A stretch of 64,000 nt of DNA. It comes from JAEUIE01 sp046350055 (GTDB taxonomy: Bacteria > Planctomycetota > Planctomycetia > Gemmatales > HRBIN36). The position numbers and the translations under genes are program-made. Positions 9,898 to 19,043 of this stretch are shown here, piece after piece (the first letter of the stretch is position 1; the number at the start of each line of letters is the position of its first letter). Under the pieces are notes generated by a model, which worked only from the letters and a program-made list of their open reading frames with translations, ran no database searches and had not been told where the DNA came from. The stretch lies in assembly GCA_046350055.1 (NCBI GenBank), contig JAXMBC010000001.1:2108001-2172000 (forward strand), written 5' to 3'.

Positions 9898-10509
9898 TCA
9901 CTCTTCAAAGTTAGGCATGCGTCCAGGAGGAGGCGGGCCTTTGAGGTGAATCTCGCCACCCTTGCGGAGGTCCTTCACCGGCTTGAAAGTCGGCTCCGGT
10001 GCCTTTTCCAGCTTGAGTGATCCACCTGGGAAGCGAACGTGATATCGAACAAACTGTCGAAGCTGATCGGAGAGCGTACCGGCATGGCGGAAGTCGAAGC
10101 TCTCCTGGTCGAGCGTTTCCTTGTTCACATCCACCGCCCCGAGTACGCCATCGCTGTAAAAGAGGGCGACCTTCTGGTCGTTGCCATGCTGGATGATGTT
10201 GAGTTTCTCGCTTCCATCCTTGTTGCTGTAGGTGATATGGATGGTGGGCCAGCGTAATACGAACGTTCCAGGAATCTCTGCTTTGGCTTTGTTCTCTACC
10301 GCGGCGTCAAAAGGGATTTCTGTTTTGTCCTTCATACGGCGGACAATGTCGGGAAGCGCCTCTTTGTTAAGAAGCACATTCTTCGCTTCGGTCAATGCAT
10401 GCCTGACAGTTGACTCCGGAAGTTCAGCTTTCCGCTGCCAGTTGTTGAGAAACAAGGCCAGGGCGAAGAGGCCTCCCAGTACCACTACCCCGAGAAGGAT
10501 CCACCACAT
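9898..10509 (-). CDS. membrane-anchored protein of unknown function
   Basis: About 203 residues starting at ATG 10509. Residues 1-22 form a strongly hydrophobic signal-anchor (MWWILLGVVVLGGLFALAL) followed by a soluble domain. The C-terminus is Pro/Gly-rich (GPPPPGRMPNFEE). No known domain is recognised. The reading frame continues upstream to 10650, but that extension lacks hydrophobicity and overlaps the spacer, so the ATG before the anchor is preferred. It lies between a small hypothetical gene 38 bp upstream and a methyltransferase 1 bp downstream, so the three are probably co-transcribed. Confidence 0.72.
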   Translation of the reverse strand: MWWILLGVVVLGGLFALALFLNNWQRKAELPESTVRHALTEAKNVLLNKEALPDIVRRMKDKTEIPFDAAVENKAKAEIPGTFVLRWPTIHITYSNKDGSEKLNIIQHGNDQKVALFYSDGVLGAVDVNKETLDQESFDFRHAGTLSDQLRQFVRYHVRFPGGSLKLEKAPEPTFKPVKDLRKGGEIHLKGPPPPGRMPNFEE

Positions 10510-10547
10510 GTTGTTACTCAATGATGTTGAGGTGCACGGTTGAAATG

Positions 10548-10967
10548 CTAGTTCTGACAAAACTGACAGCTGAGCCGACTGCTGTTCACATTCAGTCGCT
10601 CCAGAATGTGGAGTACCCGGTCCACGGGTATGCCCCAATCCATGGCCCACTGAATCACATCCAGATTCTCCTTGCCTTCCTTCATCCGTTCGAGGATGCG
10701 ATCCAGCAGCTGTTCATCTTCCTGAAACTCTCCCAGCAGCAGACCAAAATCGGTACGATCGAGTTCCATCCAGTAAGTCTTGCCCTGCAGGTGTTCCATC
10801 CAGCGGGCCCGCAGGAAGCCGTTCCAGTGGTCATGCACCCAACGGCGAATGCAATCTTCACCCAGGTCGCGGCCTGCCCGTTCGCTCAGGATCCAGCGAT
10901 GGGCCAGGGCTTCGCGCAGCCCTTCCGATTGCACGCTCGATTGCGGAACACCATCTGGGGGAGGCAT
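10548..10967 (-). CDS. hypothetical protein, 139 aa, Trp/Glu-rich helical
   Basis: A 139-residue soluble protein with no recognised family. It is rich in Trp, Glu, Arg and Leu, with predicted amphipathic helices (for example LLGEFQEDEQLLDRILERM and DVIQWAMDWGIP). A C-terminal pair of cysteines (CQFC) is three residues from the end. It begins a probable three-gene operon with the membrane-anchored protein and the methyltransferase. The reading frame is open and codon use matches its neighbours, which supports a real gene. Confidence 0.62.
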   Translation of the reverse strand: MPPPDGVPQSSVQSEGLREALAHRWILSERAGRDLGEDCIRRWVHDHWNGFLRARWMEHLQGKTYWMELDRTDFGLLLGEFQEDEQLLDRILERMKEGKENLDVIQWAMDWGIPVDRVLHILERLNVNSSRLSCQFCQN

Positions 10968-11670
10968 GATGGCCGTCTCCAGAACACGAAACTACCTACA
11001 AGTATAATAATCGGCAGCCACACCGGGCACAAGTGAATAGGGTGGCATTCGCACACGGTGATGATCGAGATGGCTGGTTGAAGTGGCCGGCTAAGGTCAT
11101 GTGTTCCGCGCAAGTGCATGTAGTATAAAAGGTTACGTTCATTTCACGCACTACAGTTGCACCAAGGGGTAACTCCAGCGGCACGTGTGCGCGCCAGTTA
11201 GCGATCATGTGGAACCTCCTTTCGAGCAATCCCCTCGTGCGCACGGTAAATACTGTGGTGGCATGGAGTTACGTCATGCAGCTGCCATTAAATCCTTCAA
11301 CGTCAGCAGAGCGTGTGCGCGCCGGATAGGTGGTGTCATGCTCCATGCGCAACTCATTTGCTTCATGATCGACCTCGGCACCGCGTGTGCGCGCTGGTTG
11401 CTCGTATTATCTTGATGTGAGTGCATTACCAAGCTGGCATGAGCGTGGTCGATGCCGGGCAGACCGTCTCCGTCCCGCAACGGCTGGTTCTCCCTGTTAT
11501 GATAGGTTTGTACACTATGGTGGTGACAAGTGGACAAGTGGGGGAAAGTTGTACTTTCTGATAGATCACACGGTGGGGTGGCGAATCAGTTGGTGGTTGA
11601 CCGGGATTCTGCGAGACGGGTATGATCTGTGGTTTGGGTAGCAACTAGTCGACGCGAAGGGGTTGCGTTT
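10968..11670. other. 703-bp gene-poor stretch
   Basis: No convincing gene is visible between the divergent hypothetical genes. Short open frames here lack ribosome-binding sites and protein-like composition. The stretch contains the GTGTGCGCGC-cored imperfect repeats (listed separately) and the self-complementary decamer CGTGCGCACG at 11236. It may be a regulatory or recombination region, or the remains of decayed genes. Confidence 0.5.
11170..11400 (+). repeat. three imperfect direct repeats with GTGTGCGCGC core
   Basis: The identical decamer GTGTGCGCGC occurs at 11185, 11313 and 11385, each time embedded in a longer similar context. Upstream there is a degenerate R-A-C-N-T-C-R-G-C-A segment, and downstream Y-R-G-W-T. 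Flanking similarity covers about 28 bases per copy, with spacings of 128 and 72 bases. A fourth related palindrome, CGTGCGCACG, is at 11236. The repeats are too irregular for a CRISPR. They could be protein-binding sites or decayed mobile sequence. Confidence 0.55.
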
Positions 11671-12249
11671 GTGAGTCCCTATGACGCAATACTGGGCATC
11701 CAGTCGGGAGGATTACCACGTCATCAGTATGTATGGCTGGATCCGGACGCAGTTCTGAACATGCCAAATGGTCAACCACCGTTGCCCGCTGTCTGGTTCG
11801 GACTTCAGGCCATCTACGGTCGGATGTGGGGCTGTCACTGCATGTTGGAATGTGGAGCAGTGTACCGCAACGTCCCGCTCCACCAGTTGCGGCACCGTCC
11901 CGAAGCTACAGCCCAGTGGTCGCCGGCCCAAGCGCAAGAGTGGGATTGTTATGGGGAACGGTTCTCTACGCTGATCTACCCATACTTGGACGGCCTCGAC
12001 TGCCGCGCCCAGGTGGGCCGCGATGCAGAGTGGTTCACCGGTGGCTACCGGTTTAACGCCGTGCCGATAGCGGATTCTTATACGCTCCAGCCCGAGCAGT
12101 CGAAGGAGTTCATCTTCATCGCCCTCGACAACGGCCGGTTCACCGCCCAGCCGTCCAACCGGGTGCTTTTCACCGACAAGAGTTTCACGTTGGGCGACTT
12201 GCCATCGGGAGGTCTGCGAGTGCAGACCGAAACGTGGCACGCAGAGTGA
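11671..12249 (+). CDS. hypothetical protein, 192 aa
   Basis: I place the start at GTG 11671, which has a GAAGGGG ribosome-binding site about eight bases upstream; a longer reading from 11629 is possible. The protein is soluble, rich in Trp, Tyr and Pro, has no signal peptide and shows no family that I recognise. The C-terminal third alternates aromatic and charged residues like a beta-rich domain. It is followed 150 bp later by another small hypothetical gene on the same strand; the pair may act together, but nothing in the sequence shows how. Confidence 0.62.
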   Translation: MSPYDAILGIQSGGLPRHQYVWLDPDAVLNMPNGQPPLPAVWFGLQAIYGRMWGCHCMLECGAVYRNVPLHQLRHRPEATAQWSPAQAQEWDCYGERFSTLIYPYLDGLDCRAQVGRDAEWFTGGYRFNAVPIADSYTLQPEQSKEFIFIALDNGRFTAQPSNRVLFTDKSFTLGDLPSGGLRVQTETWHAE

Positions 12250-12399
12250 GGGTGGGAGCAGGCTTTGCGAGCGTATCCGCTGCGAGAGGGAAATGGGTGA
12301 TAGAAGAGGGGGGCTTAGATCGGAACCAGGTACACGGTACGGAGTTGCAGCAACAGTGGGAGAAGCCAGTGCAACACTAGAGACTCAGCTGGAGAAACC

Positions 12400-12732
12400 A
12401 TGCAGCGAATCGTAACCCAGTTGCCGCTGGCAGAGTTGTGGAACGAGATGGGCCCCATAGCATCTAAACTCGTTCGCGAACTTAATGCTGAAGACATCCG
12501 TGAGTTACTGCGTGCTGGCCCGGTGCAATTCGTGGTAGCTAATGTGGGAGACCCACTCCGCTGGGTGCCGGAGGCGGAATGCTTCCAGTTCTGGAAGTCG
12601 GAGTTACAAGGTCGGGTAGCTGATCCTGCCGGGGCATGGCTGGAAGAATACCCCGGGGTGTATTGCTACTTTGCATCTGAGTGGGAAGAGTATCAGGGGC
12701 AACCGGTCGTGATGCTGACGATTGCTCACTGA
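12400..12732 (+). CDS. hypothetical protein, 110 aa
   Basis: A 110-residue acidic cytosolic protein of no recognised family. It contains a leucine-rich helical first half (LAELWNEMGPIASKLVREL) and an aromatic second half (PGVYCYFASEWEEYQGQP). Its size, acidity and position after another orphan gene recall small immunity or antitoxin-like proteins, but this is inference only. The next gene is gyrB, 258 bp downstream. Confidence 0.6.
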   Translation: MQRIVTQLPLAELWNEMGPIASKLVRELNAEDIRELLRAGPVQFVVANVGDPLRWVPEAECFQFWKSELQGRVADPAGAWLEEYPGVYCYFASEWEEYQGQPVVMLTIAH

Positions 12733-12928
12733 AAGTAGACTCCAGCGTTGTTAAACGCAAACCTTGGCAAGCGTACGGAAGTTGTCTGGACAGAATAGAC
12801 ACCCTCCTTTCGGGGGCTGCTCTTCATATATCATCCCCTCATATGGCCATCGCGGGAGAATCGCGTTCGGCGGGTGGCACGGTCAGGAGACTGGCCACAG
12901 CGCAAGACATGTATGCTTCGCATGGTCT

Positions 12929-12956
12929 GCGGCTCGGCAGGAGCCTCGCCCTCCCA
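12929..12956. repeat. dispersed GC-rich palindromic repeat (GGCTC-GGCAG-GAGCC core)
   Basis: In the gyrB leader the sequence GCGGCTCGGCAGGAGCC forms a 5-bp hairpin and continues into CTCGCCCTCCC. Repeats of this form (GGGAGGGCGAGGCTCC on the other strand) are dispersed between genes in many planctomycete and other genomes; this identification is from memory. It lies about 35 bases before the gyrB start and could affect leader structure. Confidence 0.45.
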
Positions 12957-12990
12957 CCCCAGTGCCTGATGCAGAGGATTGCACCGTTCC

Positions 12991-14907
12991 ATGTCCTATT
13001 CCGCCAAGGATATTCAGGTTCTCGAAGGCCTGGAGCCAGTACGTCGTCGGCCTTCCATGTACATCGGCGGTGTCGATGTCAAAGGCCTGCACCACCTGAT
13101 CTGGGAAATCGTCGATAATTCGGTTGATGAGTACCTCAACGGTCATGGCGAATGGGTCGAAGTGACGCTGCACAAGAAAGGCGACTCGGTTTCGATCCAG
13201 GACAATGGCCGAGGCATGCCCGTCGATAACCATCCCAAGTATAAGAAGTCGGCCCTTGAACTCATCCTGTGCACCTTGCATAGCGGTGCCAAGTTTGGCG
13301 AGGGGGATAGCTACTTCCACTCTGGTGGATTGCATGGTGTCGGCTCGTCGGTAGTCAACGCCCTTTCGCGAAAGCTTGTCGCTAACATCAAGCGTGATGG
13401 TTTCGAGTGGGAACAGTCTTTCTCGAAAGGCAAGGCCCTCGGGCCAGTGAAGAAGGTCGGCCCCTTCCGTGGCCATGGCACGACCATCACCTTCGAGCCC
13501 GACCCGGAAATCTTCCGTGTTACCACGTTCAATGCTGACACCATCAAGGAACACCTTGATGCGATGGCGTATATCCACAGTGGGCTCAAGCTCACGTTCA
13601 AGGATGAAACAGCAGGGATCACTCATGACCTGACCCATACCGGTGGGTTGCTTGAGTTCCTTGGTACCATCGTGAAAGAGGCGCAGAAACCGCCCGTCAC
13701 CGAGATTGCGTTTCATCTGCCCCGCACCGGCGGTGCACGGGAAGCCAAGGTCGAATGTGCATTGCAATGGACCGAGAGTACCGAAGAATCGATCCGCAGC
13801 TTCGTCAATGGTATTCGCACTGTCAGCGGTGGTACCCACGAGAACGGGTTCAAGGCGGCTATCGTCAAAGCGATCCGCAATTACATCGATACGCATGATG
13901 TCAAAATCAAGGGGCTGACTATCACGGCGGAAGATATCCGTGAAGGCGTCGTTGCCCTGCTTTCTGTTTTTGTCCGTGAGCCCAAGTTTCAGGGGCAGAC
14001 CAAGGAACGGCTCAATAACGAAGAGATGACGTCGCATGTCGATGGTGTGGTGCGTCCTGCCCTCGAAGCCTGGCTCAATGCCAACAAAGCCAGTGCAGAT
14101 CGTATCGTCGGCCGCATCATCCTGGCAGCTCGGGCAAGGGAAGCTTCGCGTGCTGCAGTAGCTGATATCAAACGCAAGTCTGTGACTGACCGCCGGCTCA
14201 ATCTGCCGGGGAAGCTGGCTGACTGCACTGCTACCGACCTCAGCGAAACGGAACTCTTCATCGTCGAAGGAGAATCCGCTGGTGGCTCGGCCATCGGTGG
14301 CCGCAACCGCAAGACGCAGGCCATCCTGCCCCTGCGAGGCAAGATTCTCAATTCCGAAGGGCTGCCCCTTTCGAAGGTGATTCTCAACCAGGAAATCAGC
14401 AACCTGATTGCAGCCATTGGCACCGGCATCGGCGACAAGTTCGACCTCAACCGTCTACGTTACGGCAAGATCATCCTCCTGATGGACGCTGACTACGATG
14501 GCCACCACATCAGCACGCTGCTCCTGACGTTCTTCTTCCGCTATCTGCCACAGCTGATCAAGAACGGGCATGTTTACCTGGCTCAGCCGCCACTCTACCG
14601 CATCACCGTAGGCAAAGAGTCGCAGTGGGCGCGTGACGATGAGCACAAGCAGGAAATCCTCAACAAGCTGAAGGCCAATGCCCGGCCGACCATTACCCGC
14701 TTCAAGGGACTGGGTGAAATGAACTCGTCGGTGCTGGGCGAAACGACACTCAATCCGAAGAGCCGCACGCTGATGCGCGTGGAAGTGAACGACGCCCTCG
14801 CTGCCGACCAGATGTTTGTGACGCTGATGGGGAAGGACGCATCCCTTCGCTACGAATTCATCATGAACTCCGCCGCCATGGCTGCTATGGATGAACTCGA
14901 CGTCTAG
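12991..14907 (+). CDS. gyrB: DNA gyrase subunit B (type IIA topoisomerase B subunit)
   Basis: A 638-residue ATPase subunit of DNA gyrase or topoisomerase IV. The N-terminal GHKL ATPase domain shows EIVDNSVDE, DNGRGMPV and GLHGVGSSVVNALS. The TOPRIM domain shows EGESAGGSA (near 425), PLRGKILN (near 446) and DADYDGHHI (near 498). The C-terminus carries RFKGLGEM and a Q-M-F-V segment. The length fits short non-proteobacterial GyrB or ParE. ATG 12991 is chosen; four extra upstream codons exist but lack support. With gyrA in the same window, this most likely supplies the GyrB partner. It ends before a strong hairpin terminator at 14918. Confidence 0.93.
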   Translation: MSYSAKDIQVLEGLEPVRRRPSMYIGGVDVKGLHHLIWEIVDNSVDEYLNGHGEWVEVTLHKKGDSVSIQDNGRGMPVDNHPKYKKSALELILCTLHSGAKFGEGDSYFHSGGLHGVGSSVVNALSRKLVANIKRDGFEWEQSFSKGKALGPVKKVGPFRGHGTTITFEPDPEIFRVTTFNADTIKEHLDAMAYIHSGLKLTFKDETAGITHDLTHTGGLLEFLGTIVKEAQKPPVTEIAFHLPRTGGAREAKVECALQWTESTEESIRSFVNGIRTVSGGTHENGFKAAIVKAIRNYIDTHDVKIKGLTITAEDIREGVVALLSVFVREPKFQGQTKERLNNEEMTSHVDGVVRPALEAWLNANKASADRIVGRIILAARAREASRAAVADIKRKSVTDRRLNLPGKLADCTATDLSETELFIVEGESAGGSAIGGRNRKTQAILPLRGKILNSEGLPLSKVILNQEISNLIAAIGTGIGDKFDLNRLRYGKIILLMDADYDGHHISTLLLTFFFRYLPQLIKNGHVYLAQPPLYRITVGKESQWARDDEHKQEILNKLKANARPTITRFKGLGEMNSSVLGETTLNPKSRTLMRVEVNDALAADQMFVTLMGKDASLRYEFIMNSAAMAAMDELDV

Positions 14908-14917
14908 ACCATGCAAA

Positions 14918-14941
14918 AACCCCCGGCAGTGCCGGGGGTTT
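14918..14941. terminator. bidirectional intrinsic terminator
   Basis: A 10-bp perfect stem (AACCCCCGGC / GCCGGGGGTT) with a three-base loop sits between the convergent gyrB and TlpA-like genes. On the reverse strand it is followed by TTTTT, and on the forward strand by a short T run, so it probably ends both transcripts and serves the reverse-strand gene better. Confidence 0.88.
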
Positions 14942-14960
14942 CATGTACAAAACCGAGAGC

Positions 14961-16022
14961 TTACTTCTTGAACATCTCCAGACGTTCCTTGTAGTCAGCT
15001 TCGTCAGAAATCTTGATTGCTTTTTGTATGGTCTCGATGGCCTTGGCCTTGTCGCCGCTGGCAAAGTAGGCACAGGCAAGAGTATCGAGCACGCCGTGAT
15101 CCTTGCCCTTGGAAACTTCCACACCCTTCTCCGCAGCTTTTACGGCGATTGTCAGTTGGACTTTGTTAGGCTTGGGACCTCTGCGGGTCGGATCGACGAA
15201 GGCCCAGGCAAGCATGTTGAGCCGGTTGAAGTCATCCTTGTACACTTCATCCACCAGACGCTGGCCATACTTCAGGACTGTGTCTTCCTTGGCATCCTTG
15301 TCGTTGGACAGGGTCATGAACTTGAAAAGGCCAACCTGGGTTTCCAGATCGGGCGTTTCCTTGATGGCTTCGTCCAGGACCTTGATGACAGCGGCGGGGC
15401 CTTCCCGGCGTGCCTTGGAAACACTCTCACCCAGTTGCTTCATCTTGGCCTCGGCTGCCTTCTCCTTCTTGTAGTTGGCAATAGCCTTTTCCAGATCGTA
15501 GGTACCAGCCACGACTTCTTCGAGAGGCTTATCAATCTGGCCGGGGTGACCAATCCAGGCGATCTTGCCTTCCCGATTGACGATGAAGGAGGCGGGAATG
15601 CCGTCCTGATCAGCCGCGGTGAGCCAGTTTTTGGCCATGAAGCCCGTATCAGGCTCTGCATCCTTGGCAACCTTGTCGATGGCGACACGGTAAGCCATCT
15701 TGTCGCCCTGTTCCTTTACGAAGGCGGCAACCTTGCTGAAGTCCTGTTCGAGGACGCTCACGCTGATCATGATCACCTTGTCGCCATACTGCTTCTGCAG
15801 CTTGGAAAGATGAGGCATCACAGCCCGGCAGGGGCCACACCATGTTGCCCAGAATTCCACGACGTAGATCTGTCCAGCTTTGAACTCCTTGACAGGCTCG
15901 CCCTTGACGAATTCGTTGACCTCGAGTTTTGGCGCAGCTGCACCAATGCCCAAGTCGCCAGCCTGCAGCGAGAGACTACCGACCAGCATGGTAACCAATG
16001 CCAGCCACGCAAAACGTTTCAT
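14961..16022 (-). CDS. exported TlpA-like thioredoxin-fold protein with TPR-like C-terminus
   Basis: 353 residues with a Sec signal peptide (MKRFAWLALVTMLVGSLSL). A TlpA/ResA-type redoxin domain follows, with active site WCGPCR near residues 60-65 and a cis-proline-like segment (GIPASFIVNREGKIAWIG). From about residue 190 the protein becomes helical and charged, ending in a TPR-like unit (LDTLACAYFASGDKAKAIE). It probably acts in periplasmic thiol reduction. It lies alone, convergent with gyrB. Confidence 0.92.
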   Translation of the reverse strand: MKRFAWLALVTMLVGSLSLQAGDLGIGAAAPKLEVNEFVKGEPVKEFKAGQIYVVEFWATWCGPCRAVMPHLSKLQKQYGDKVIMISVSVLEQDFSKVAAFVKEQGDKMAYRVAIDKVAKDAEPDTGFMAKNWLTAADQDGIPASFIVNREGKIAWIGHPGQIDKPLEEVVAGTYDLEKAIANYKKEKAAEAKMKQLGESVSKARREGPAAVIKVLDEAIKETPDLETQVGLFKFMTLSNDKDAKEDTVLKYGQRLVDEVYKDDFNRLNMLAWAFVDPTRRGPKPNKVQLTIAVKAAEKGVEVSKGKDHGVLDTLACAYFASGDKAKAIETIQKAIKISDEADYKERLEMFKK

Positions 16023-16173
16023 GGTTCTTCCTTCGAAACAGAATAAGAGACGTAAAACTGCTCACCATCTTAGGCTGGTGGACGAAGATGGGTAGTTCGC
16101 GGGGAAAACTTGCCTTTCAGGCACTTGATGAACACTGCGCGAGTTTCCTGTGTAACGATGAAGTGGAGTCCGT

Positions 16174-16195
16174 CACACTTTGATGAATCAGTGTG
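16174..16195. other. small inverted repeat between divergent promoters
   Basis: The hexamer CACACT is followed after ten bases by AGTGTG, in the 288-bp space between the TlpA-like gene (reverse) and the acyltransferase gene (forward). It could be a dyad operator or weak hairpin. There is no T run, so it is unlikely to be a terminator. Confidence 0.3.
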
Positions 16196-16310
16196 CCGGG
16201 ATGCTGACCCGCCTTGACAAAGTCGATGGAGAAACGGAAGCTACTGACAACCCCTTCACGGACGAAAACGAATCATCTTCGTTTCACATCAAGGGGCATG
16301 GCACGACGTC

Positions 16311-17096
16311 ATGAAGACATTATTGCTTGCACACGATTCCAGTCTCTTCGCGCCTTCCATTCTGGTACGGCATCGCGACTATGTCGTTCGCCTGGCCCAG
16401 ACCGAGGAAGACCGTCGGGCCGCCTATCGCCTTCGCTTCGAAGTCTTCAACCTGGAGTTGCAGGAAGGGCTCGACTCCGCTTACGAAACAGGCGAGGACA
16501 CCGATTCCTTCGATGAAGTCTGCATACACCTGCTGGTGGAGCACACCGCTACTGGTCGCGTGGTCGGCACCTACCGCATGCAGTCAGGTATCACCGCTGG
16601 CGTTTGCCAGGGCTACTACAGTGAACAGGAATTCGACTTTGCCCCGTTCGAGCACATTCGAGGCGAAGTCATTGAACTGGGCCGCGCCTGCGTTCACAAG
16701 GACTTCCGCACCTACGACGTGATCAATCTGCTCTGGCATGGTATTTCCCGCTATGCTCACGAGATGGGAGCACGATACCTCATCGGCTGCTCGTCGGTGA
16801 CCTCGCAGGACCCGCTGGAAGGCTGGGCCACGTATCATCGGCTCCAGCGGCACCTGGCTCCGCCGGAACTGCGTACCATTCCGACTGACGCTTATCGTCT
16901 GCCTGCCCTGGAACATCCTCTGCCTGAAGAACTGCCCGATGCGCCCAAGCTGCTGCGTATGTACCTGATGGTAGGCGCCTATATCTGCGGCGAGCCTGCT
17001 ATCGACCGCGAATTCAAGACCATCGATTTCCTGACGTTGCTCGACCTGGAACAACTCACCCCCAGCTTCCGCATGAGGTACCTGGGAAAGAAGTAA
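16311..17096 (+). CDS. GNAT-fold acyltransferase, OlsB/hemolysin-like
   Basis: A 261-residue protein of the acyltransferase group that includes OlsB-type N-acyltransferases, autoinducer synthases and PEP-CTERM-associated acyltransferases. Visible signatures are the N-terminal R-x-A-x-x-L-R-F-E-V-F block (AAYRLRFEVFNLEL), the V-G-T-Y-R-M strand and the E-L-G-R-A-C-V-H block. The likely role is transfer of an acyl chain from ACP or CoA to an amine, for example in ornithine-lipid formation. The second OlsA-type acyltransferase is not next to it. The next gene encodes a large membrane protein on the same strand, 90 bp away. Confidence 0.82.
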   Translation: MKTLLLAHDSSLFAPSILVRHRDYVVRLAQTEEDRRAAYRLRFEVFNLELQEGLDSAYETGEDTDSFDEVCIHLLVEHTATGRVVGTYRMQSGITAGVCQGYYSEQEFDFAPFEHIRGEVIELGRACVHKDFRTYDVINLLWHGISRYAHEMGARYLIGCSSVTSQDPLEGWATYHRLQRHLAPPELRTIPTDAYRLPALEHPLPEELPDAPKLLRMYLMVGAYICGEPAIDREFKTIDFLTLLDLEQLTPSFRMRYLGKK

Positions 17097-17186
17097 GTTG
17101 CACGACTCCACTCGTCTCGAAGGGGAGGTGGGGAGTATTCACTTCGTCTTCACCAAAACAGCCACTCCGGGTACCATGGGCCCATC

Positions 17187-19040
17187 ATGGCACGGAAGCT
17201 ATCCGAATACTGTTACTGGCTGCTGCGCACTGTTGCGCTGAGCCTTGTCGTGCTGCATACCGTGCTCACCTGGCAGCTCTTTGGAAATAACCTCAGCCAT
17301 CTTCTCGAAGAAACGCCGATGGCTGAGGGACAGCATGCCCGGCTCCAGTATTTTGGCAAGCAGGTGGCGGAGTCCGTTCGTCTCGAAGGCATCACGGCCA
17401 CTACATTTGATTATCGCCTGCAAGCCGGACTCACTATTTCTCCGTGGGCTTCCATTGAAAGCCGACTGGCCCTGCTGGCCAATATGATCGCACCGAACCA
17501 TCCGCTGGCGACTTACAAGGTGCTGCTCTTCATCATGTGGTTGAGCCTGCCCTGGTCACTCTGGTTCATGTGCCGGGTGGGAAACCTGGGCAGTGGCGCT
17601 ATCATTGGTGCCTTGCTGCTCTTCCTCGGTTCTGCGTGGAGTCCCTGGGGCTTACAACTGCTCAAGCAGGGGGAAACCGATGTGATCATCGGCACCGCGG
17701 CACTGGGGCTGGCACTGGCACACATGGTGCGCAGCTATGCCCGGCCCCGCTGGTGGACCATGCTCGGCTGGTTTGGCAGCTCGGCCGTCTCGCTCTATTT
17801 CTGGCCCTCTACCGTTATCCTGCTAGTCATTTGTTTCATTCTCTTTCTGGGTCTGCTCGCTGGCCGGCTTCCCTGGGCACGCTTCATCTGGCTCATCCTT
17901 TCCCTATTTGGGGCCATTGCCATCAATGCCTTCTGGATGCGTGAGTGTTACCATACCTGGTGGATGCTTGCTGACCGGGAACTGCTCGTTTCCAATGGCA
18001 TTGAAGAATACTTCAACATCAAGGCCAATCTGCAACTCATGCTGTGGCCTGGCCTGCTCCTGGTGGTCGGGTTTCTGGGCACCCGCACCATGCGAGAAGG
18101 AATTGGCGGTCGCTCCGCGCTGGTCTGGAGCTTTGCCATCGTCCTTACTGCTACCGCAGCCCTGTTGCCTCAGGAAATCGAAGCGCTGCACCTCGACAAG
18201 ATGCATGGCTGGTGGTGGTGTTCCGTGTGGCTTGCCACCATACCCGTCGGCAAGCTGCTTGCGTACATCATGGAGCATGTCAGCCGCATGCTTGGCAGTT
18301 ACCAGCGGGCGATGCTGGTTTTCACTGTGCTGCTCGGTACACTGGGTGGTTTGTTTCAGGATGAGCTGGCCCGCCTGGTGGTGCAGGTGGGGGAGACCAG
18401 TTCTCTGACGCTGCATCCTCCCAAGATGCTGCAGGAAAGCATCGAAAAGCTTCATCAACACACTACCGATGAAGCCCGCATCCTCTGGGAAGAAGTCAAA
18501 GGGAACGCCAGCTGGTCGCCGCTGCTCGCCTGCCAGGCACAGCGCTCGTTTGTGGGTACGCTGGGCCGGGCTGAGCAGGTGTTGATCGAACCGCTGCAGG
18601 TGCGTCTGACAAATGGAGCACTACAGGGCAAGCCCATTGAGTTATGGCGTAACAGCGACCTGGTGAACTTTGCCACCGATTGGAACATTGGCTGGGTTGC
18701 TGCGTTTCATAATGAGTCCATCACACGCTGGAAACAGTTGCAGGGAGCCCGGGTCGTCGCCAGCCTGCCGCTGGGAGGGGTCCTCATCCGGCTCGACCGG
18801 CCTTTCACCTACTGCAAGCAAGGCCAGGCGGAACTTGCCTTCGTGGAACCGCGGCGGCTCACACTGCACAACCTGGTGCCGGATAATGGACAAGTGGTGC
18901 TGTCGCTGCATTATCATGCAACCATGCGAACGAGCAATAACAAGGTGAGTCTCGAAACCTGGCAGCAGGCCTACGATGGCATTCCGATGCTGAAACTGCG
19001 CCTCTCCGGACCGATGGAGAGGCTGACGATAGAGTGGTAA
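17187..19040 (+). CDS. polytopic membrane protein, unknown function
   Basis: 617 residues with about ten to eleven hydrophobic segments in the first two thirds, and a soluble C-terminal third of about 180 residues. The overall shape (an extracytoplasmic loop after the first helix, many helices, then a soluble tail) resembles GT-C glycosyltransferases such as the PMT or ArnT type. I do not see a clear catalytic D-D/E motif, so this remains a guess. The gene ends three bases before the convergent dnaA stop, so the two 3' ends are practically touching. It could form a unit with the acyltransferase upstream. Confidence 0.75.
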   Translation: MARKLSEYCYWLLRTVALSLVVLHTVLTWQLFGNNLSHLLEETPMAEGQHARLQYFGKQVAESVRLEGITATTFDYRLQAGLTISPWASIESRLALLANMIAPNHPLATYKVLLFIMWLSLPWSLWFMCRVGNLGSGAIIGALLLFLGSAWSPWGLQLLKQGETDVIIGTAALGLALAHMVRSYARPRWWTMLGWFGSSAVSLYFWPSTVILLVICFILFLGLLAGRLPWARFIWLILSLFGAIAINAFWMRECYHTWWMLADRELLVSNGIEEYFNIKANLQLMLWPGLLLVVGFLGTRTMREGIGGRSALVWSFAIVLTATAALLPQEIEALHLDKMHGWWWCSVWLATIPVGKLLAYIMEHVSRMLGSYQRAMLVFTVLLGTLGGLFQDELARLVVQVGETSSLTLHPPKMLQESIEKLHQHTTDEARILWEEVKGNASWSPLLACQAQRSFVGTLGRAEQVLIEPLQVRLTNGALQGKPIELWRNSDLVNFATDWNIGWVAAFHNESITRWKQLQGARVVASLPLGGVLIRLDRPFTYCKQGQAELAFVEPRRLTLHNLVPDNGQVVLSLHYHATMRTSNNKVSLETWQQAYDGIPMLKLRLSGPMERLTIEW

Positions 19041-19043
19041 GCC

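Noticed and set aside
11170..11400. Possible CRISPR array
   Set aside because: Only three imperfect copies with unequal spacing and no cas genes.
11387..11641. 84-codon forward frame in the gene-poor stretch
   Set aside because: No ribosome-binding site and atypical composition; may be decayed coding sequence but cannot be supported.
12883..14037. 384-codon reverse frame opposite gyrB
   Set aside because: Antisense to gyrB with no domain recognised.
14943..16046. 367-codon forward frame opposite the TlpA-like gene
   Set aside because: Antisense shadow of a gene with clear signal peptide and WCGPCR motif.
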